Source: Alteromonas hispanica (GTDB taxonomy: Bacteria > Pseudomonadota > Gammaproteobacteria > Enterobacterales > Alteromonadaceae). From it: a DNA stretch of 64,000 nucleotides. A program made the position numbers and the translations under genes. Numbering within the stretch: position 1 is the first letter of the stretch; each line of letters opens with the position of its first letter. Positions 28,979-38,000 of this stretch are shown piece by piece. Under the pieces are notes generated by a model. That model did no database searches. It saw nothing but the letters and a program-made list of their open reading frames with translations, and was not told the DNA's origin. Where the stretch lies: contig NZ_JAAAWP010000005.1 of the NCBI RefSeq assembly GCF_010500915.1, positions 62,001 to 126,000 on the forward strand, given 5' to 3'.

Positions 28979-29446
28979 TTACTTAATAACTTTAAGCGTA
29001 GGCTTACCTTTCTTTGGCGGTACAGGTGCATCACTAGCACCTACATCGTCAGCGTCGCTTAATGATGTTGGCCCTGTTTGCTCAACTTCGGTAGATTCAG
29101 ACTCAGGCGCGTCTGAACGCGCTATGTCTTCCTCTGTAGCGAACACTGTACCTGCGCCATTTTCACGTGCGTATATGGCTATGACAGCCTCACAAGGCAT
29201 GCTTAAACGACGAGGTTGCCCACCAAAACGTGCCTGAAACGATAAACCGTTTACATCGAGGTTAAAACCTACGCATGCACTCGGCGAAACATTCAGAACA
29301 ATTTGTCCATCTTTGACAAACTCTTGCGGTACCTCAACTAACTCGTTAGTTGCGTCTACCACAACGTAGGGTGTCATATCGTTATCTACTATCCATTCAT
29401 AAAAAGCCCTAAGCAGATAGGGCTGGTTCGACGTCATAGATGTCAT
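28979..29446 (-). CDS. sspB: ClpXP protease specificity-enhancing factor SspB
   Basis: 155 residues. The N-terminal substrate-binding fold (YLLRAFYEWIVDNDMTPYVVVDA, FQARFGGQPRRLSMP, VIAIYARENGAGTVF) is followed by a long flexible acidic tail. The extreme C-terminus KPTLKVIK matches the ClpX-docking XB motif (PALRVVK in E. coli). It tethers ssrA-tagged proteins to ClpXP. Its start overlaps the sspA stop codon. Confidence 0.95.
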   Translation of the reverse strand: MTSMTSNQPYLLRAFYEWIVDNDMTPYVVVDATNELVEVPQEFVKDGQIVLNVSPSACVGFNLDVNGLSFQARFGGQPRRLSMPCEAVIAIYARENGAGTVFATEEDIARSDAPESESTEVEQTGPTSLSDADDVGASDAPVPPKKGKPTLKVIK

Positions 29447-30075
29447 AATGGATTGTGGATCTCACGCTCTTGATCAGTCAGTGATGCTTTGAACGAGCTA
29501 CGAGAGAAGATACGGTTCATGTATGTGTTGATTTCTTTACTTCCTGCGCCATTTAGCTCAATGCCAAGAGCAGGTAAACGCCACAATAGTGGTGCTAGAT
29601 AGCAGTCTACAAGGCTAAACTCTTCGCTCATGAAGTAAGGCATTTCAGCAAAAACCGGTGCCAAAGAAAGTATAGCTTCGCGAAGTTCATTGCGAGAAGC
29701 TTCCACGTCACCTTCACCTCGGAAAACCCGTGCTGCAAGTGAATACCAGTCTTGCTCTATACGGTGCATCATCAATCGGCTTGTACCGCGTGAAACTGGG
29801 TAAACAGGCATCAATGGTGGATGCGGAAAGCGCTCATCAAGGTATTCCATGATGATGTGAGACTTGTAAAGTACGAGTTCACGATCAACAAGAGTTGGTA
29901 CCGTACCGTATGGGTTTAACTCCAACAGATCTTCAGACAAGTTACTAGGATCTGTGTAGCTGATCTCAACACCCACACCTTTTTCTGCCAACACAATACG
30001 AACCTGGTGGCTATAAATATCAATTGTGTCAGAGAACAACGTCATAATAGAACGTTTATTCGCGGCTACGGCCAT
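29443..30075 (-). CDS. sspA: Stringent starvation protein A
   Basis: 210 residues with a glutathione-transferase-like fold: TLFSDTIDIYSHQVRIVLAEKG, NPYGTVPTLVDRELVLYKSHIIMEYLDERFPHPPL. The catalytic serine/tyrosine of true GSTs is not used in SspA. SspA binds RNA polymerase with sigma-70 and supports acid and starvation responses. It is co-translated with sspB. GGAGG about eight bases upstream of the ATG. Confidence 0.95.
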   Translation of the reverse strand: MAVAANKRSIMTLFSDTIDIYSHQVRIVLAEKGVGVEISYTDPSNLSEDLLELNPYGTVPTLVDRELVLYKSHIIMEYLDERFPHPPLMPVYPVSRGTSRLMMHRIEQDWYSLAARVFRGEGDVEASRNELREAILSLAPVFAEMPYFMSEEFSLVDCYLAPLLWRLPALGIELNGAGSKEINTYMNRIFSRSSFKASLTDQEREIHNPL

Positions 30076-30138
30076 TCAATTTCCTCCGTCGAGAAACAAG
30101 TTAAAGCTCACTGTTAACATGAGCGAATTACAAATGCC

Positions 30139-30167
30139 AAAAAAGGGGGCGAGATGCCCCCTTTTGG
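30139..30167 (-). terminator. Rho-independent terminator of the pet operon
   Basis: AAAAGGGGGC with GCCCCCTTTT around GAGAT. On the minus strand it follows the petC stop codon by about 25 bases and ends in a T run. It separates petABC from sspAB. Confidence 0.88.
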
Positions 30168-30189
30168 TATTATACATAAAACTGTGCGA

Positions 30190-30924
30190 TTAGTGCACTT
30201 CTCGCCAGTATTCTTTCTTAAGTAAGTACACAAATACAAACAATACGGCAATGAAGATTAATACCAACTTACCAATTTTGTGTGACTCAAGTTTAGATGG
30301 CTCACCGGTGTACTCTAAGAAGTTCACGATATCGGCAACTGCTTGGTCATATTCATCAGGAGACATTGAACCTGTGCCGTCTGACTTAATACCTACATAG
30401 CGTTTTACCATTTCACCATCAACCATCTGCTCCTCGTAGGTACGCGTTGGCGTACCTTGAAGAGGCTGCAGCACATGCGGCATACCCACTTCAGGGAACA
30501 CGGTGTTGTTCACACCGAATGGACGACTTTCGTCAACATAAAAAGAGCGCAAGTACGTGTAAATCCAGTCTTCACCACGAACACGTGCTACAAGAGTAAG
30601 ATCGGGCGGAGCCGCACCGAACCATTGGGCTGATGCATCTTCAGGCATAGCGCGAGTCATATAGTCTGAAACTTTATCACCCGTGAACTGCAGATACTCT
30701 TCGCCAAGCTCATCAGGAATACCTAAATCGTTAAACGAACGCTGATAGCGTTGATATTTCATTGAGTGACAGCCTGAACAAAAGTTCATGAACAACTGTG
30801 CACCGCGCTGCAACGACGCCTTATCTGACAAATCAATCGGCGCTTCGTCTAGGTGCACATTCCCACCTGCTGCTAACGCAACACCAGGTAGGAAAAATGC
30901 TAAAAAGCACATCATCTTTTTCAT
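30190..30924 (-). CDS. petC: Cytochrome c1 of the bc1 complex
   Basis: 244 residues. A signal peptide ends at ALAAG. Covalent heme motif CSGCH (Cys49, Cys52, His53). PPDLTLVARVRGEDWIYTYLR and the distal Met ligand candidate in FPEVGMPHVL. C-terminal membrane anchor (LVLIFIAVLFVFVYLLKK). Transfers electrons from the Rieske protein to soluble cytochrome c. Its ATG overlaps the petB stop codon. Confidence 0.95.
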   Translation of the reverse strand: MKKMMCFLAFFLPGVALAAGGNVHLDEAPIDLSDKASLQRGAQLFMNFCSGCHSMKYQRYQRSFNDLGIPDELGEEYLQFTGDKVSDYMTRAMPEDASAQWFGAAPPDLTLVARVRGEDWIYTYLRSFYVDESRPFGVNNTVFPEVGMPHVLQPLQGTPTRTYEEQMVDGEMVKRYVGIKSDGTGSMSPDEYDQAVADIVNFLEYTGEPSKLESHKIGKLVLIFIAVLFVFVYLLKKEYWREVH

Positions 30925-32186
30925 TTAGGAATCCTCTCTGGCACAGGTTTGGTATTTTCGTTTTTGCTGTACAAGAACAATGCAATGAAGAAACCAAAGT
31001 ACATAACGGTTGCTACTTGAGATGCAATAATTTTCCAGTTCTCTTGTGGTGTACCACCTAGGTAGCCCAAGAAGATGAACACAATTGCAAATACAATCAG
31101 GTTCACTTTGTGAAGGCCACAGCGATAGCGCCATGATTTAACGCGACCTCTGTCTACCCAAGGCATTGCGAATAATGCTGCAATAGCACCAAACATGGCA
31201 AGTACACCGAATAGCTTGTCTGGAACAGCTTTCAGAATTGCGTAGAACGGAGTGAAGTACCAAACAGGGAAAATATGCTCAGGTGTCTTCAGCGGGTTAG
31301 CAATTTCAAAGTTTGGATGCTCCAAGAACTTACCACCCATTTCTGGTGCAAAGAATAAAACGTATGTAAACAATGCGAGGAACACACAGAACGCCACAAG
31401 GTCTTTGAGAACAATGTGCGGGAAGAACGGCAATACGTCGTCAGCAATATCATACTTGCTTGTGTAGTACTCGTGAATTTCATACTTAGTCTTTTCAGAC
31501 TCTGGCAACGAGCCCTTCTTGTGCTTAATTGCCACACCGTCAGGGTTGTTTGAACCCACTTCGTGAAGTGCAATGATATGAAGAAATACTAGAATTACGA
31601 TAACTAATGGCAGTGCAATTACGTGTAGTGCGAAGAAACGGTTTAGCGTAGCACCAGAAATAACGTAGTCACCCTGTAGCCATATTACCAAGTCTGGACC
31701 TACTACCGGAATAGCACCAAACAGTGAAACGATAACCTGCGCACCCCAGTAAGACATCTGTCCCCATGGTAGCACGTAGCCCATGAAAGCCTCAGCCATA
31801 AGTGCTAGGTAGATAAACATACCGAACACCCATAAAAGCTCACGAGGCTTTTGATAAGAACCATAAATCATGCCGCGGAACATGTGCATATACACAACAA
31901 TAAAGAACGCCGACGCGCCTGTACTGTGCATGTAACGAATGACCCAACCGTAATCAATTTCACGCATGATGTATTCAACAGAAGCGAAAGCGCCCTCTGC
32001 TGATGGTACAAAATTCATGGTTAGCCAAATACCAGTAATTATTTGGTTTACCAAAACAATTGTTGCTAAAAACCCGAACACATACCAAAAATTCATGTTC
32101 TTTGGCGCTGGGTATTGAATAGCGTGCATATTTGCAACGCGTCCCACTGGGAGACGGTCTTCAATCCAACCTAGAAAAGCATTCAT
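30921..32186 (-). CDS. petB: Cytochrome b of the bc1 complex
   Basis: 421 residues, eight predicted membrane helices. Heme-ligand histidine pairs lie in helices II and IV (RYMHSTGASAFFIVVYMHMFR; FALHVIALPLVIVILVFLHIIALHE), and the Qo-site PEW motif appears as PVWYFTPFYAILK, where PEW is read as PVW. The start at 32186 (MNAFLGWIEDRL) has GGAGG nine bases ahead; the 16 extra codons upstream are out of family. It lies four bases after petA. Confidence 0.94.
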   Translation of the reverse strand: MNAFLGWIEDRLPVGRVANMHAIQYPAPKNMNFWYVFGFLATIVLVNQIITGIWLTMNFVPSAEGAFASVEYIMREIDYGWVIRYMHSTGASAFFIVVYMHMFRGMIYGSYQKPRELLWVFGMFIYLALMAEAFMGYVLPWGQMSYWGAQVIVSLFGAIPVVGPDLVIWLQGDYVISGATLNRFFALHVIALPLVIVILVFLHIIALHEVGSNNPDGVAIKHKKGSLPESEKTKYEIHEYYTSKYDIADDVLPFFPHIVLKDLVAFCVFLALFTYVLFFAPEMGGKFLEHPNFEIANPLKTPEHIFPVWYFTPFYAILKAVPDKLFGVLAMFGAIAALFAMPWVDRGRVKSWRYRCGLHKVNLIVFAIVFIFLGYLGGTPQENWKIIASQVATVMYFGFFIALFLYSKNENTKPVPERIPK

Positions 32187-32190
32187 ATCA

Positions 32191-32820
32191 TTAAGCCTCC
32201 GCTTCTGAACCAATGATGATATTTGTATCATCAACGAACTGATAAGGCGGCACTACTAGGTTTAATGGTGCCGGTACGTTTTGAAATACACGTCCTGCCA
32301 TATCAAACTTAGAACCGTGGCACGGGCAGAAGAAGCCTTCAGGTACACCTTCAACGTACTCTGCAAACGCACCATCTTTTAGATGCTGTGGAGAGCATCC
32401 AAGGTGAGTACAAATACCTACTAATATTAGGTACTCTTCTTTCAACGAGCGGAAGCGGTTTTGCGCAAACGCTGGCTGCTGCTCTGCTTCTGAGTTTGGA
32501 TCCTTAAGCTGATCTTCGTGCCCACCTAGCGCCTCTAATAGCTCAGGGGTACGGCGTACAATCCATACAGGCTTGCTTCGCCACATAACACGTACTAACT
32601 GTCCAGGCTCAATCCCGCTGATATCAACTTCAACGTCAGCACCAGCAGCTTTCGCTTTGGCACTTGGATTCCAGGACGCAATAAAAGGCACTGCAGCACC
32701 AACGACACCTACACCACCAACAACCGACGTGGCAACGGTCAAAAACCGACGACGAGTGTTGTTTTCAGGCTGATTTTCGTTTTGTGCAGACTTTGTTGCA
32801 TCTACAGATACATTGCTCAT
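32191..32820 (-). CDS. petA: Ubiquinol-cytochrome c reductase Rieske iron-sulfur subunit
   Basis: 209 residues. A Tat-type signal anchor (NTRRRFLTVATSVVGGVG) suits a protein folded with its cluster before export. Cluster ligands are in CTHLGCSP and CPCHGSKFD (two Cys, two His, plus the disulfide pair). The start at 32820 has GGAG eight bases upstream. It heads petABC, which passes electrons from ubiquinol to cytochrome c and pumps protons. Confidence 0.96.
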   Translation of the reverse strand: MSNVSVDATKSAQNENQPENNTRRRFLTVATSVVGGVGVVGAAVPFIASWNPSAKAKAAGADVEVDISGIEPGQLVRVMWRSKPVWIVRRTPELLEALGGHEDQLKDPNSEAEQQPAFAQNRFRSLKEEYLILVGICTHLGCSPQHLKDGAFAEYVEGVPEGFFCPCHGSKFDMAGRVFQNVPAPLNLVVPPYQFVDDTNIIIGSEAEA

Positions 32821-33223
32821 CCACATTTCTCCAGGTTTGGATAATTATGATGCCATCTTACAGGCTTATACTGGTTTTATCTCGCCTGTATTACCGCATC
32901 ATATGGCTTGTCGTGATAGCGAAAGCACAGTTTTTAGCAACTGATTGGCGAAACCACGAAAGTTATTAAATTTTTCGACTGCAAATGATAAAAGAAAAGC
33001 CCTTATAAACACAAGGTTTTACTGGAATTTAGACATAAATTTAATTCTCCGTTTTCTTAAGTAAGACGTCTCATAGTCGCCTAAAATCAGAGCCTTGGTT
33101 ACCTTTGAGGTTGAAAACAGAATGAAATTAAACCTTTTTTATCTTGGGCAGTGTTTAAAGCACTTTTTGTCGGGCAATAAAAAACCCGGCATAGCCGGGC
33201 TTTTGCAATACAAAAAACGTCGA
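32821..33223. other. Intergenic region between rpsI and petA
   Basis: About 400 bases with no supportable gene. It contains the rpsI terminator at 33181-33200 and a weak sigma-70-like pair for petA on the minus strand: TTGTGT (33009-33014), 18 bases, TATCAT (32985-32990). That would leave a leader of about 160 bases. ORFs of 60-90 codons crossing this region show no family features. Confidence 0.5.
33181..33200 (-). terminator. Rho-independent terminator of rplM-rpsI
   Basis: CCCGGC-ATA-GCCGGG (33185-33199) with a T run on the minus strand side, 24 bases after the rpsI stop codon. Confidence 0.9.
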
Positions 33224-33616
33224 TTAACGTTTTGAGAATTGTGGACGCTTACGCGCTTTGTGTAGACCCACTTTCTTACGTTCAACCTGACGAGCGTCAC
33301 GTGTAACGAATCCAGCTTTACGAAGTGCTGGACGTAGCGCTTCATCATACTCCATAAGAGCACGAGTGATGCCGTGGCGAATTGCGCCAGCTTGACCATT
33401 TGAACCACCACCTTTAACAGTGACGTATAGGTCGAACTTTTCTAGCATTTCTACAAGTTCTAGTGGTTGACGAACAACCATACACTCTGTTTCGCGACCA
33501 AAGTACTCGTCAAGAGCACGTTTGTTTACCTGAATGCTACCTGTGCCTGGACGCAGGAAAACACGAGCGGTAGAACTTTTGCGGCGGCCGGTGCCGTAGT
33601 ATTGAGTATCTGCCAT
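33224..33616 (-). CDS. rpsI: 30S ribosomal protein S9
   Basis: 130 residues, full length. [19 protein letters not shown] at the start and the basic C-terminal tail RKRPQFSKR that reaches the ribosomal P site. It lies 12 bases after rplM. Confidence 0.98.
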   Translation of the reverse strand: MADTQYYGTGRRKSSTARVFLRPGTGSIQVNKRALDEYFGRETECMVVRQPLELVEMLEKFDLYVTVKGGGSNGQAGAIRHGITRALMEYDEALRPALRKAGFVTRDARQVERKKVGLHKARKRPQFSKR

Positions 33617-33628
33617 GTCGATTTCCCC

Positions 33629-34057
33629 TTAGATGTCCAAAACTTGTGGTTGCTGTGCTGCATGATTGTGCTCTGCACCAGCGTAAACTTTCATTTTGCG
33701 GAACATTGCACGGCCTAGAGGACCTTTTGGCAGCATTCCTTTAACTGCTTTTTCGATAACCATTTCTGGTTTGAAAGCTAGCAGTTTTTCAAAGTTCGTT
33801 TCTTTTAGACCACCTGGATAGCCGCTGTGCGCATAGTACATTTTGTTCAATGCTTTACGGCCAGTAACCGTAATTTTGTCAGCATTAACAACAATAATGT
33901 AGTCACCAGTGTCCACGTGAGGCGTGTACTCTGGCTTGTGCTTGCCGCGAAGGCGCAATGCGATTTCTGAAGCCAAACGGCCTAGAGTTTTGTCTGTGGC
34001 GTCTACCACGTACCAGTCACGTTGTACCGTTTCTGGCTTTGCAACAAAAGTTTTCAT
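33629..34057 (-). CDS. rplM: 50S ribosomal protein L13
   Basis: 142 residues, full length. [41 protein letters not shown] is diagnostic. First gene of the rplM-rpsI operon. In E. coli the operon is autorepressed by L13 acting on the mRNA leader, and a structured leader precedes this gene here too. Confidence 0.98.
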   Translation of the reverse strand: MKTFVAKPETVQRDWYVVDATDKTLGRLASEIALRLRGKHKPEYTPHVDTGDYIIVVNADKITVTGRKALNKMYYAHSGYPGGLKETNFEKLLAFKPEMVIEKAVKGMLPKGPLGRAMFRKMKVYAGAEHNHAAQQPQVLDI

Positions 34058-34193
34058 TTAAATATCACCCGAATAATATCGTCGTTACTGATTTCTGAAC
34101 ACCAGAAATCACCATAAAATCAACTCGTAGACCCCTTCGAGTCTGCTGATTCTTCCACCTTCCCAAAGGTGGGCGTAACTGGGCAGGGCGCGA
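34058..34193 (-). promoter_or_regulatory. Structured leader of rplM-rpsI
   Basis: Between the candidate promoter and the rplM start the leader holds at least two perfect stems. CCACCTT/AAGGTGG has a four-base loop (34155-34172), and GATTTCTG/CAGAAATC a five-base loop (34090-34110, ending 33 bases before the ATG). A weaker ACTCG/CGAGT stem lies between them. L13 autoregulation through the leader is established in E. coli; that these stems form its target is inferred. Confidence 0.5.
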
Positions 34194-34221
34194 ATTATAC
34201 AGATTTTATAGCAAATGCGAA
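34194..34221 (-). promoter_or_regulatory. Candidate sigma-70 promoter of rplM-rpsI
   Basis: On the minus strand TTCGCA (34216-34221), a 16-base spacer and a perfect TATAAT (34194-34199). It is followed by a GC-rich discriminator (TCGCGCCC), the type associated with ppGpp-inhibited ribosomal promoters. Confidence 0.65.
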
Positions 34222-34363
34222 CCCCCTACCGTGAAAAAATGCACAGTTTTTCTGCATCAAACCATGACTTTTGCAAAAACATAAGATAATGTTTATCTGC
34301 TCTAAATTTATACAACCCAAACTTAGTTGCCAGTACCCAAATAAAACAAATAAAAAAATAATA

Positions 34364-35311
34364 ATGAATATCGCCATCAAAGCATTTTTACTACTAAGCA
34401 TCGCTGCAAGCACTGCTTTAACTAACGCGGCTATCGCATCTTCGTCGCCTGATAATACAGTAGTTCTAACCCGCGCGTTCGCTGATGATACTTACGGGGA
34501 ATACCAAATAACGGTATTAAAAAGAGCACTTGACGTAACTCCTGAATACGGAGATACCACACTAAAATTGCATCCACAGCCCATGTCGCAGAGCAGGCAA
34601 ATGCGCACTCTACTCAATGGCAAAGCGGATGTTATGTGGAGCGTTACAAGCCAGTCGCGAGAAGAAAAACTCATACCTGTGCGTTTACCACTTCTGAGAG
34701 GCTATTCTGGGCATCGCGTTTTTGTGGTCAACCCTGCTAAGCAAACCGAGTTTCAGCGCGCAGCCTCCCTTGATGAGCTTAAACAAAAACAATTTGTTCA
34801 AGGTGCAGACTGGCCTGATTTTACAATACTTGAAGCCAACGGATTTGGCGTGATAGGCGAAACTTGGAGCACATGGTTTACATCTATGTACTTGCTAGTA
34901 GAACGTGATGTTGTTGACGGATTCCCGCGTAACGTCATTGAAATTCACGATGGTATACGCCGGCTAAACAGCAAAAAACTCACCATTGAGGGCCGTCATC
35001 TACTTTCTTACCCTAACTATGAGTATTTTTTTGTCCGTGGAGACAGACAAGCCTTAGCGGACAGGATACGTCTTGGGCTTATCAGATTAATTAAGTCTGG
35101 CGAACTAGCACAAATATTCAATAGCATTGAGACACACCAGTTAGCCAACGAGATCGTTAACGATACCAATAGGCTTGTGCACAAGTTAAATAATCCTCTT
35201 ATTTCTTATCAGCTCAATTATGCCGACTGGATTAATACACCCGAGCTTGCCGTAAAAGCAATGGAAAAAGAGATGGGCTATATGTCTCTAGCAATAGATA
35301 GCAGTGATTAG
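34364..35311 (+). CDS. Orphan periplasmic substrate-binding protein-like protein
   Basis: 315 residues. Signal peptide MNIAIKAFLLLSIAASTALTNAAIA followed by a type 2 periplasmic-binding fold as in family 3 solute-binding proteins: NGKADVMWSVTSQSREEKLIPVRLPLLRGYSGHRVF. The frame is open to 34271, but the signal peptide places the start at 34364; there is almost no Shine-Dalgarno sequence. No ABC permease, histidine kinase or GGDEF gene is next to it, so it may be a stand-alone sensor or scavenger. The ligand is unknown. Upstream rplM is divergent. Confidence 0.75.
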   Translation: MNIAIKAFLLLSIAASTALTNAAIASSSPDNTVVLTRAFADDTYGEYQITVLKRALDVTPEYGDTTLKLHPQPMSQSRQMRTLLNGKADVMWSVTSQSREEKLIPVRLPLLRGYSGHRVFVVNPAKQTEFQRAASLDELKQKQFVQGADWPDFTILEANGFGVIGETWSTWFTSMYLLVERDVVDGFPRNVIEIHDGIRRLNSKKLTIEGRHLLSYPNYEYFFVRGDRQALADRIRLGLIRLIKSGELAQIFNSIETHQLANEIVNDTNRLVHKLNNPLISYQLNYADWINTPELAVKAMEKEMGYMSLAIDSSD

Positions 35312-35385
35312 TATATATAACCGTTTTTCAGTTCCAAAACACCCCTGTTGCTTTCATGATACCTAAAACAAAAAAGGGAACGCTC

Positions 35386-36552
35386 ATGCCAAAAATACCA
35401 CGCTCTTCAACTCAAGATTACTCCGCAGCCATGAGCGAGCAGCGACGAGATTTTATTGAAACGCAAACCAAAGCGTCACTTTCTAACGTGGGTCACTTCT
35501 CAATTTCGCCAGAATCACTTGCTGGAAACATAGAAAACTTCACTGGCGTAGCCCAAGTTCCTATTGGATTCGCCGGTCCTATGTTAGTGAACGGAGAGAC
35601 GGCAGAGGGTGAATTTTATGTTCCTATGGCCACTACAGAAGGTACATTGGTGGCTAGTTACAGCAGAGGTATGCGCTTAACGCGAGAAGCTGGAGGAATT
35701 ACAACAACTGTTATTGATGACGCTATGCAGCGCGCTCCTATGTTTGCATTTGCAGACGCAAGAGAAGCATTAGCATTTGGAAAGTGGGTTATTCAGCACT
35801 TTGATACCATCAAGCAGGCTAGCGAAGAAACGACGAAAGTTGGCCAGTTAAGGGATATCGAGCAGCATGCGGTTTCGAAACTACGCTGGCTTCGCTTTAA
35901 TTTTACCTGTGGCGATGCGGCAGGTCAGAACATGGTTAGCAGGGCAACTAAAGCGGGCTGCGATTGGATATTGGAGAACTACCCCGGCAAGGTAGAACAC
36001 TTTGTATTAGCAGCCAATATGGACACAGATAAAAAACACTCTCATTTAAATTCTTTGCATACCCGAGGGAAACGAGTAGTTGCTGAAATTACATTACCTA
36101 AGCAATTAATGACAGACATTATGCACTGTCCACCGGAAGCACTTTTTAAACAACGCCAGTACTCAAACATGGGCGCGTTTATGGCAGGTAGTGTTAATAA
36201 CGGCGCTCACTTTGCCAATGGCATTACCGCAATGTTCATTGCCTGCGGCCAGGATGTGGCCAATGTTGCAGAGTCTTCTGCTGGCTTTACCTATGCAGAA
36301 ATTTTGCCTAATGGTGATTACTATTTCTCAGTCACCATTCCTTCTCTTATCGTTGCTACCTACGGCGGGGGAACTGGTTTAGCTACTCAGCACGAATGCC
36401 TAGAAGTGTTAGGTTGTACAGGGAAAGGGAAAGTGAACAAATTTGCGGAGATAGTTGCGGCGACGGTGTTATGTGGAGAGCTTTCACTTGGATCAGCAGT
36501 TGTTGCTGACGAATGGGTTTCTAGCCATGAAAAGTTGGGCAGAAACCGATAA
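35386..36552 (+). CDS. Hydroxymethylglutaryl-CoA reductase, class I-like
   Basis: 388 residues. All four catalytic positions of the family can be placed: Glu85 in MATTEGTLVA, Lys in NMDTDKKHSHLN, Asp in CGQDVANVAES, and His in the C-terminal SHEKLGRNR. ENFTGVAQVPIGFAGP and GDAAGQNMV support the call. The C-terminal His next to NR and the DKK motif resemble class I (archaeal/eukaryotic-type) enzymes more than the class II catabolic ones. It reduces HMG-CoA to mevalonate. No other mevalonate-pathway gene is in the window. The ATG at 35386 has AGGGAA eight bases before it. Confidence 0.88.
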   Translation: MPKIPRSSTQDYSAAMSEQRRDFIETQTKASLSNVGHFSISPESLAGNIENFTGVAQVPIGFAGPMLVNGETAEGEFYVPMATTEGTLVASYSRGMRLTREAGGITTTVIDDAMQRAPMFAFADAREALAFGKWVIQHFDTIKQASEETTKVGQLRDIEQHAVSKLRWLRFNFTCGDAAGQNMVSRATKAGCDWILENYPGKVEHFVLAANMDTDKKHSHLNSLHTRGKRVVAEITLPKQLMTDIMHCPPEALFKQRQYSNMGAFMAGSVNNGAHFANGITAMFIACGQDVANVAESSAGFTYAEILPNGDYYFSVTIPSLIVATYGGGTGLATQHECLEVLGCTGKGKVNKFAEIVAATVLCGELSLGSAVVADEWVSSHEKLGRNR

Positions 36553-36623
36553 ATACTGAATCTCAGGCCTGACTATATGGTGGCAGTGCTTAGGCTTGCA
36601 GTGCTTAAGTTAGGCTCTGAGCA

Positions 36624-37022
36624 CTAAACTTTGATTGAATCTGGCCGGGTTATAACAAAATAGGCGCCTATCCCCATAAATAAAGCTACACCTCCATGGG
36701 CATAAATAGGCGCATTCACAAAAACACAGAAAGCGATAAAACTAAGTAGCATGCTGCAACAGGCAATGCACTTAGTGCGTTTTGATATGGCCCCATTTTT
36801 TTGCCATGCGCTTAATGTAGCACCGTACTTTGGATGATTTAGCAGCCACTGCTCAAGTTTTGGCGATGAGCGTGTAAAGCAGTAAAGCGCGCCTATAAGA
36901 AACACAGTAGTGGGCATTACGGGAAGAAAAGCACCAATAATGCCTAGTAGCGTAAAAAATACGCCCAGCGCAGTAAAAACTGGCCTACTTATTTTATCTA
37001 CGATGCTAATGCTCACTAACAC
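36624..37022 (-). CDS. YbaN-family inner-membrane protein (DUF454)
   Basis: 132 residues with three or four membrane helices and the family signature LGIIGAFLPVMPTTVFLIGALYCFTRSSPKLEQWLLNHPKYG. Function unknown in all species. It is monocistronic. Confidence 0.82.
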   Translation of the reverse strand: MLVSISIVDKISRPVFTALGVFFTLLGIIGAFLPVMPTTVFLIGALYCFTRSSPKLEQWLLNHPKYGATLSAWQKNGAISKRTKCIACCSMLLSFIAFCVFVNAPIYAHGGVALFMGIGAYFVITRPDSIKV

Positions 37023-37172
37023 CCCTTAAAACAGTACAAATTAGCAATTGATACAGCACTAAAAGACAATCTGCACTGCAATAAATAGCAGGACCTGAGA
37101 GATAAGCTCTAGACTGGCTTTAACTGTTGTTATTTATTAGCGTAGCACGAGATTTAAAATACAGGTATGTAA

Positions 37173-38000
37173 TTAACTTTTTTCTCTCGTCTTTGCTTTA
37201 CACCACAGCGCTTCTAGCTCGGCTAATGATAGTTCTTCGAGAGATTGATGCTTATCTAAGGCTAATGCTTCAACTGCACTAAAGCGGTTAGCAAACTTTT
37301 GGCTTGCTTTTCGCAAAGCAGTGTCTGCATCAACATTGCAGTGCCTCGCTAAATTCACCATTGCAAAAAGTGCGTCGCCAATTTCTTCTTCTATGGCAGC
37401 TTTGCTGCGCGTTTCAGCTTCTAGCTCTTGGCGTATTTCACCCACTTCTTCTTCAACCTTGTCTAACACAGGAAGTGCATTAGGCCAGTCAAAACCTACT
37501 CTGGCGCACTTTTTCTGCAGCTTTTGCGCGTACATGAGTGCGGGCAAACCTGTTGGCACATCGCCAAGAAGCCCTGATGCATTATTTGCTCTTTTCTCTG
37601 CTTTTTCTTGCGCTTTAATTGCATCCCACTGAAGCGCTAGTGCCTCCTGAGAAAGCGCCGAGGCACTTGTCTTTGAGAATACGTGAGGATGCCGGCGAAC
37701 CAGCTTGTCACTTATGGCGTTAGCCACATCGTTGAAATCAAATTCGCCTTCTTCCTGAGCAATATGAGCATAAAATACAATTTGAAATAGAAGGTCGCCA
37801 AGTTCATCACGAATATCGTCGCTATTGCCTTTAGCAATGGCATCGACAACTTCGTAGGCCTCTTCAATGGTAAAGCGGGTTAACGATTGCATTGTTTGCT
37901 CTTGATCCCAAGGGCAACCATTTTCCTTATCGCGCAATGATTCCATGATAGAGAGCAAGCGATTTAAGCCAGACAAACTAGTTTTGTTTTCTTCTGGCAT
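37173..38000 (-). CDS. mazG: Nucleoside triphosphate pyrophosphohydrolase MazG
   Basis: 275 residues with two MazG repeats. The N-terminal one has GCPWDQEQT, EEAYEVVDAI and DELGDLLFQIVFYA; the C-terminal, catalytic one has EEEVGEIRQELE and EEEIGDALFAMVNLAR. It hydrolyses non-canonical NTPs and, in E. coli, lowers ppGpp indirectly. The start overlaps the end of relA by 23 bases, with GGAG in relA as its ribosome-binding site. Confidence 0.95.
   Translation of the reverse strand: MPEENKTSLSGLNRLLSIMESLRDKENGCPWDQEQTMQSLTRFTIEEAYEVVDAIAKGNSDDIRDELGDLLFQIVFYAHIAQEEGEFDFNDVANAISDKLVRRHPHVFSKTSASALSQEALALQWDAIKAQEKAEKRANNASGLLGDVPTGLPALMYAQKLQKKCARVGFDWPNALPVLDKVEEEVGEIRQELEAETRSKAAIEEEIGDALFAMVNLARHCNVDADTALRKASQKFANRFSAVEALALDKHQSLEELSLAELEALWCKAKTREKS

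Noticed and set aside
33139..33411. 90-codon minus-strand frame across the rpsI 3' end
   Set aside because: It lies in a shifted frame of rpsI and includes the terminator. No independent start signal.
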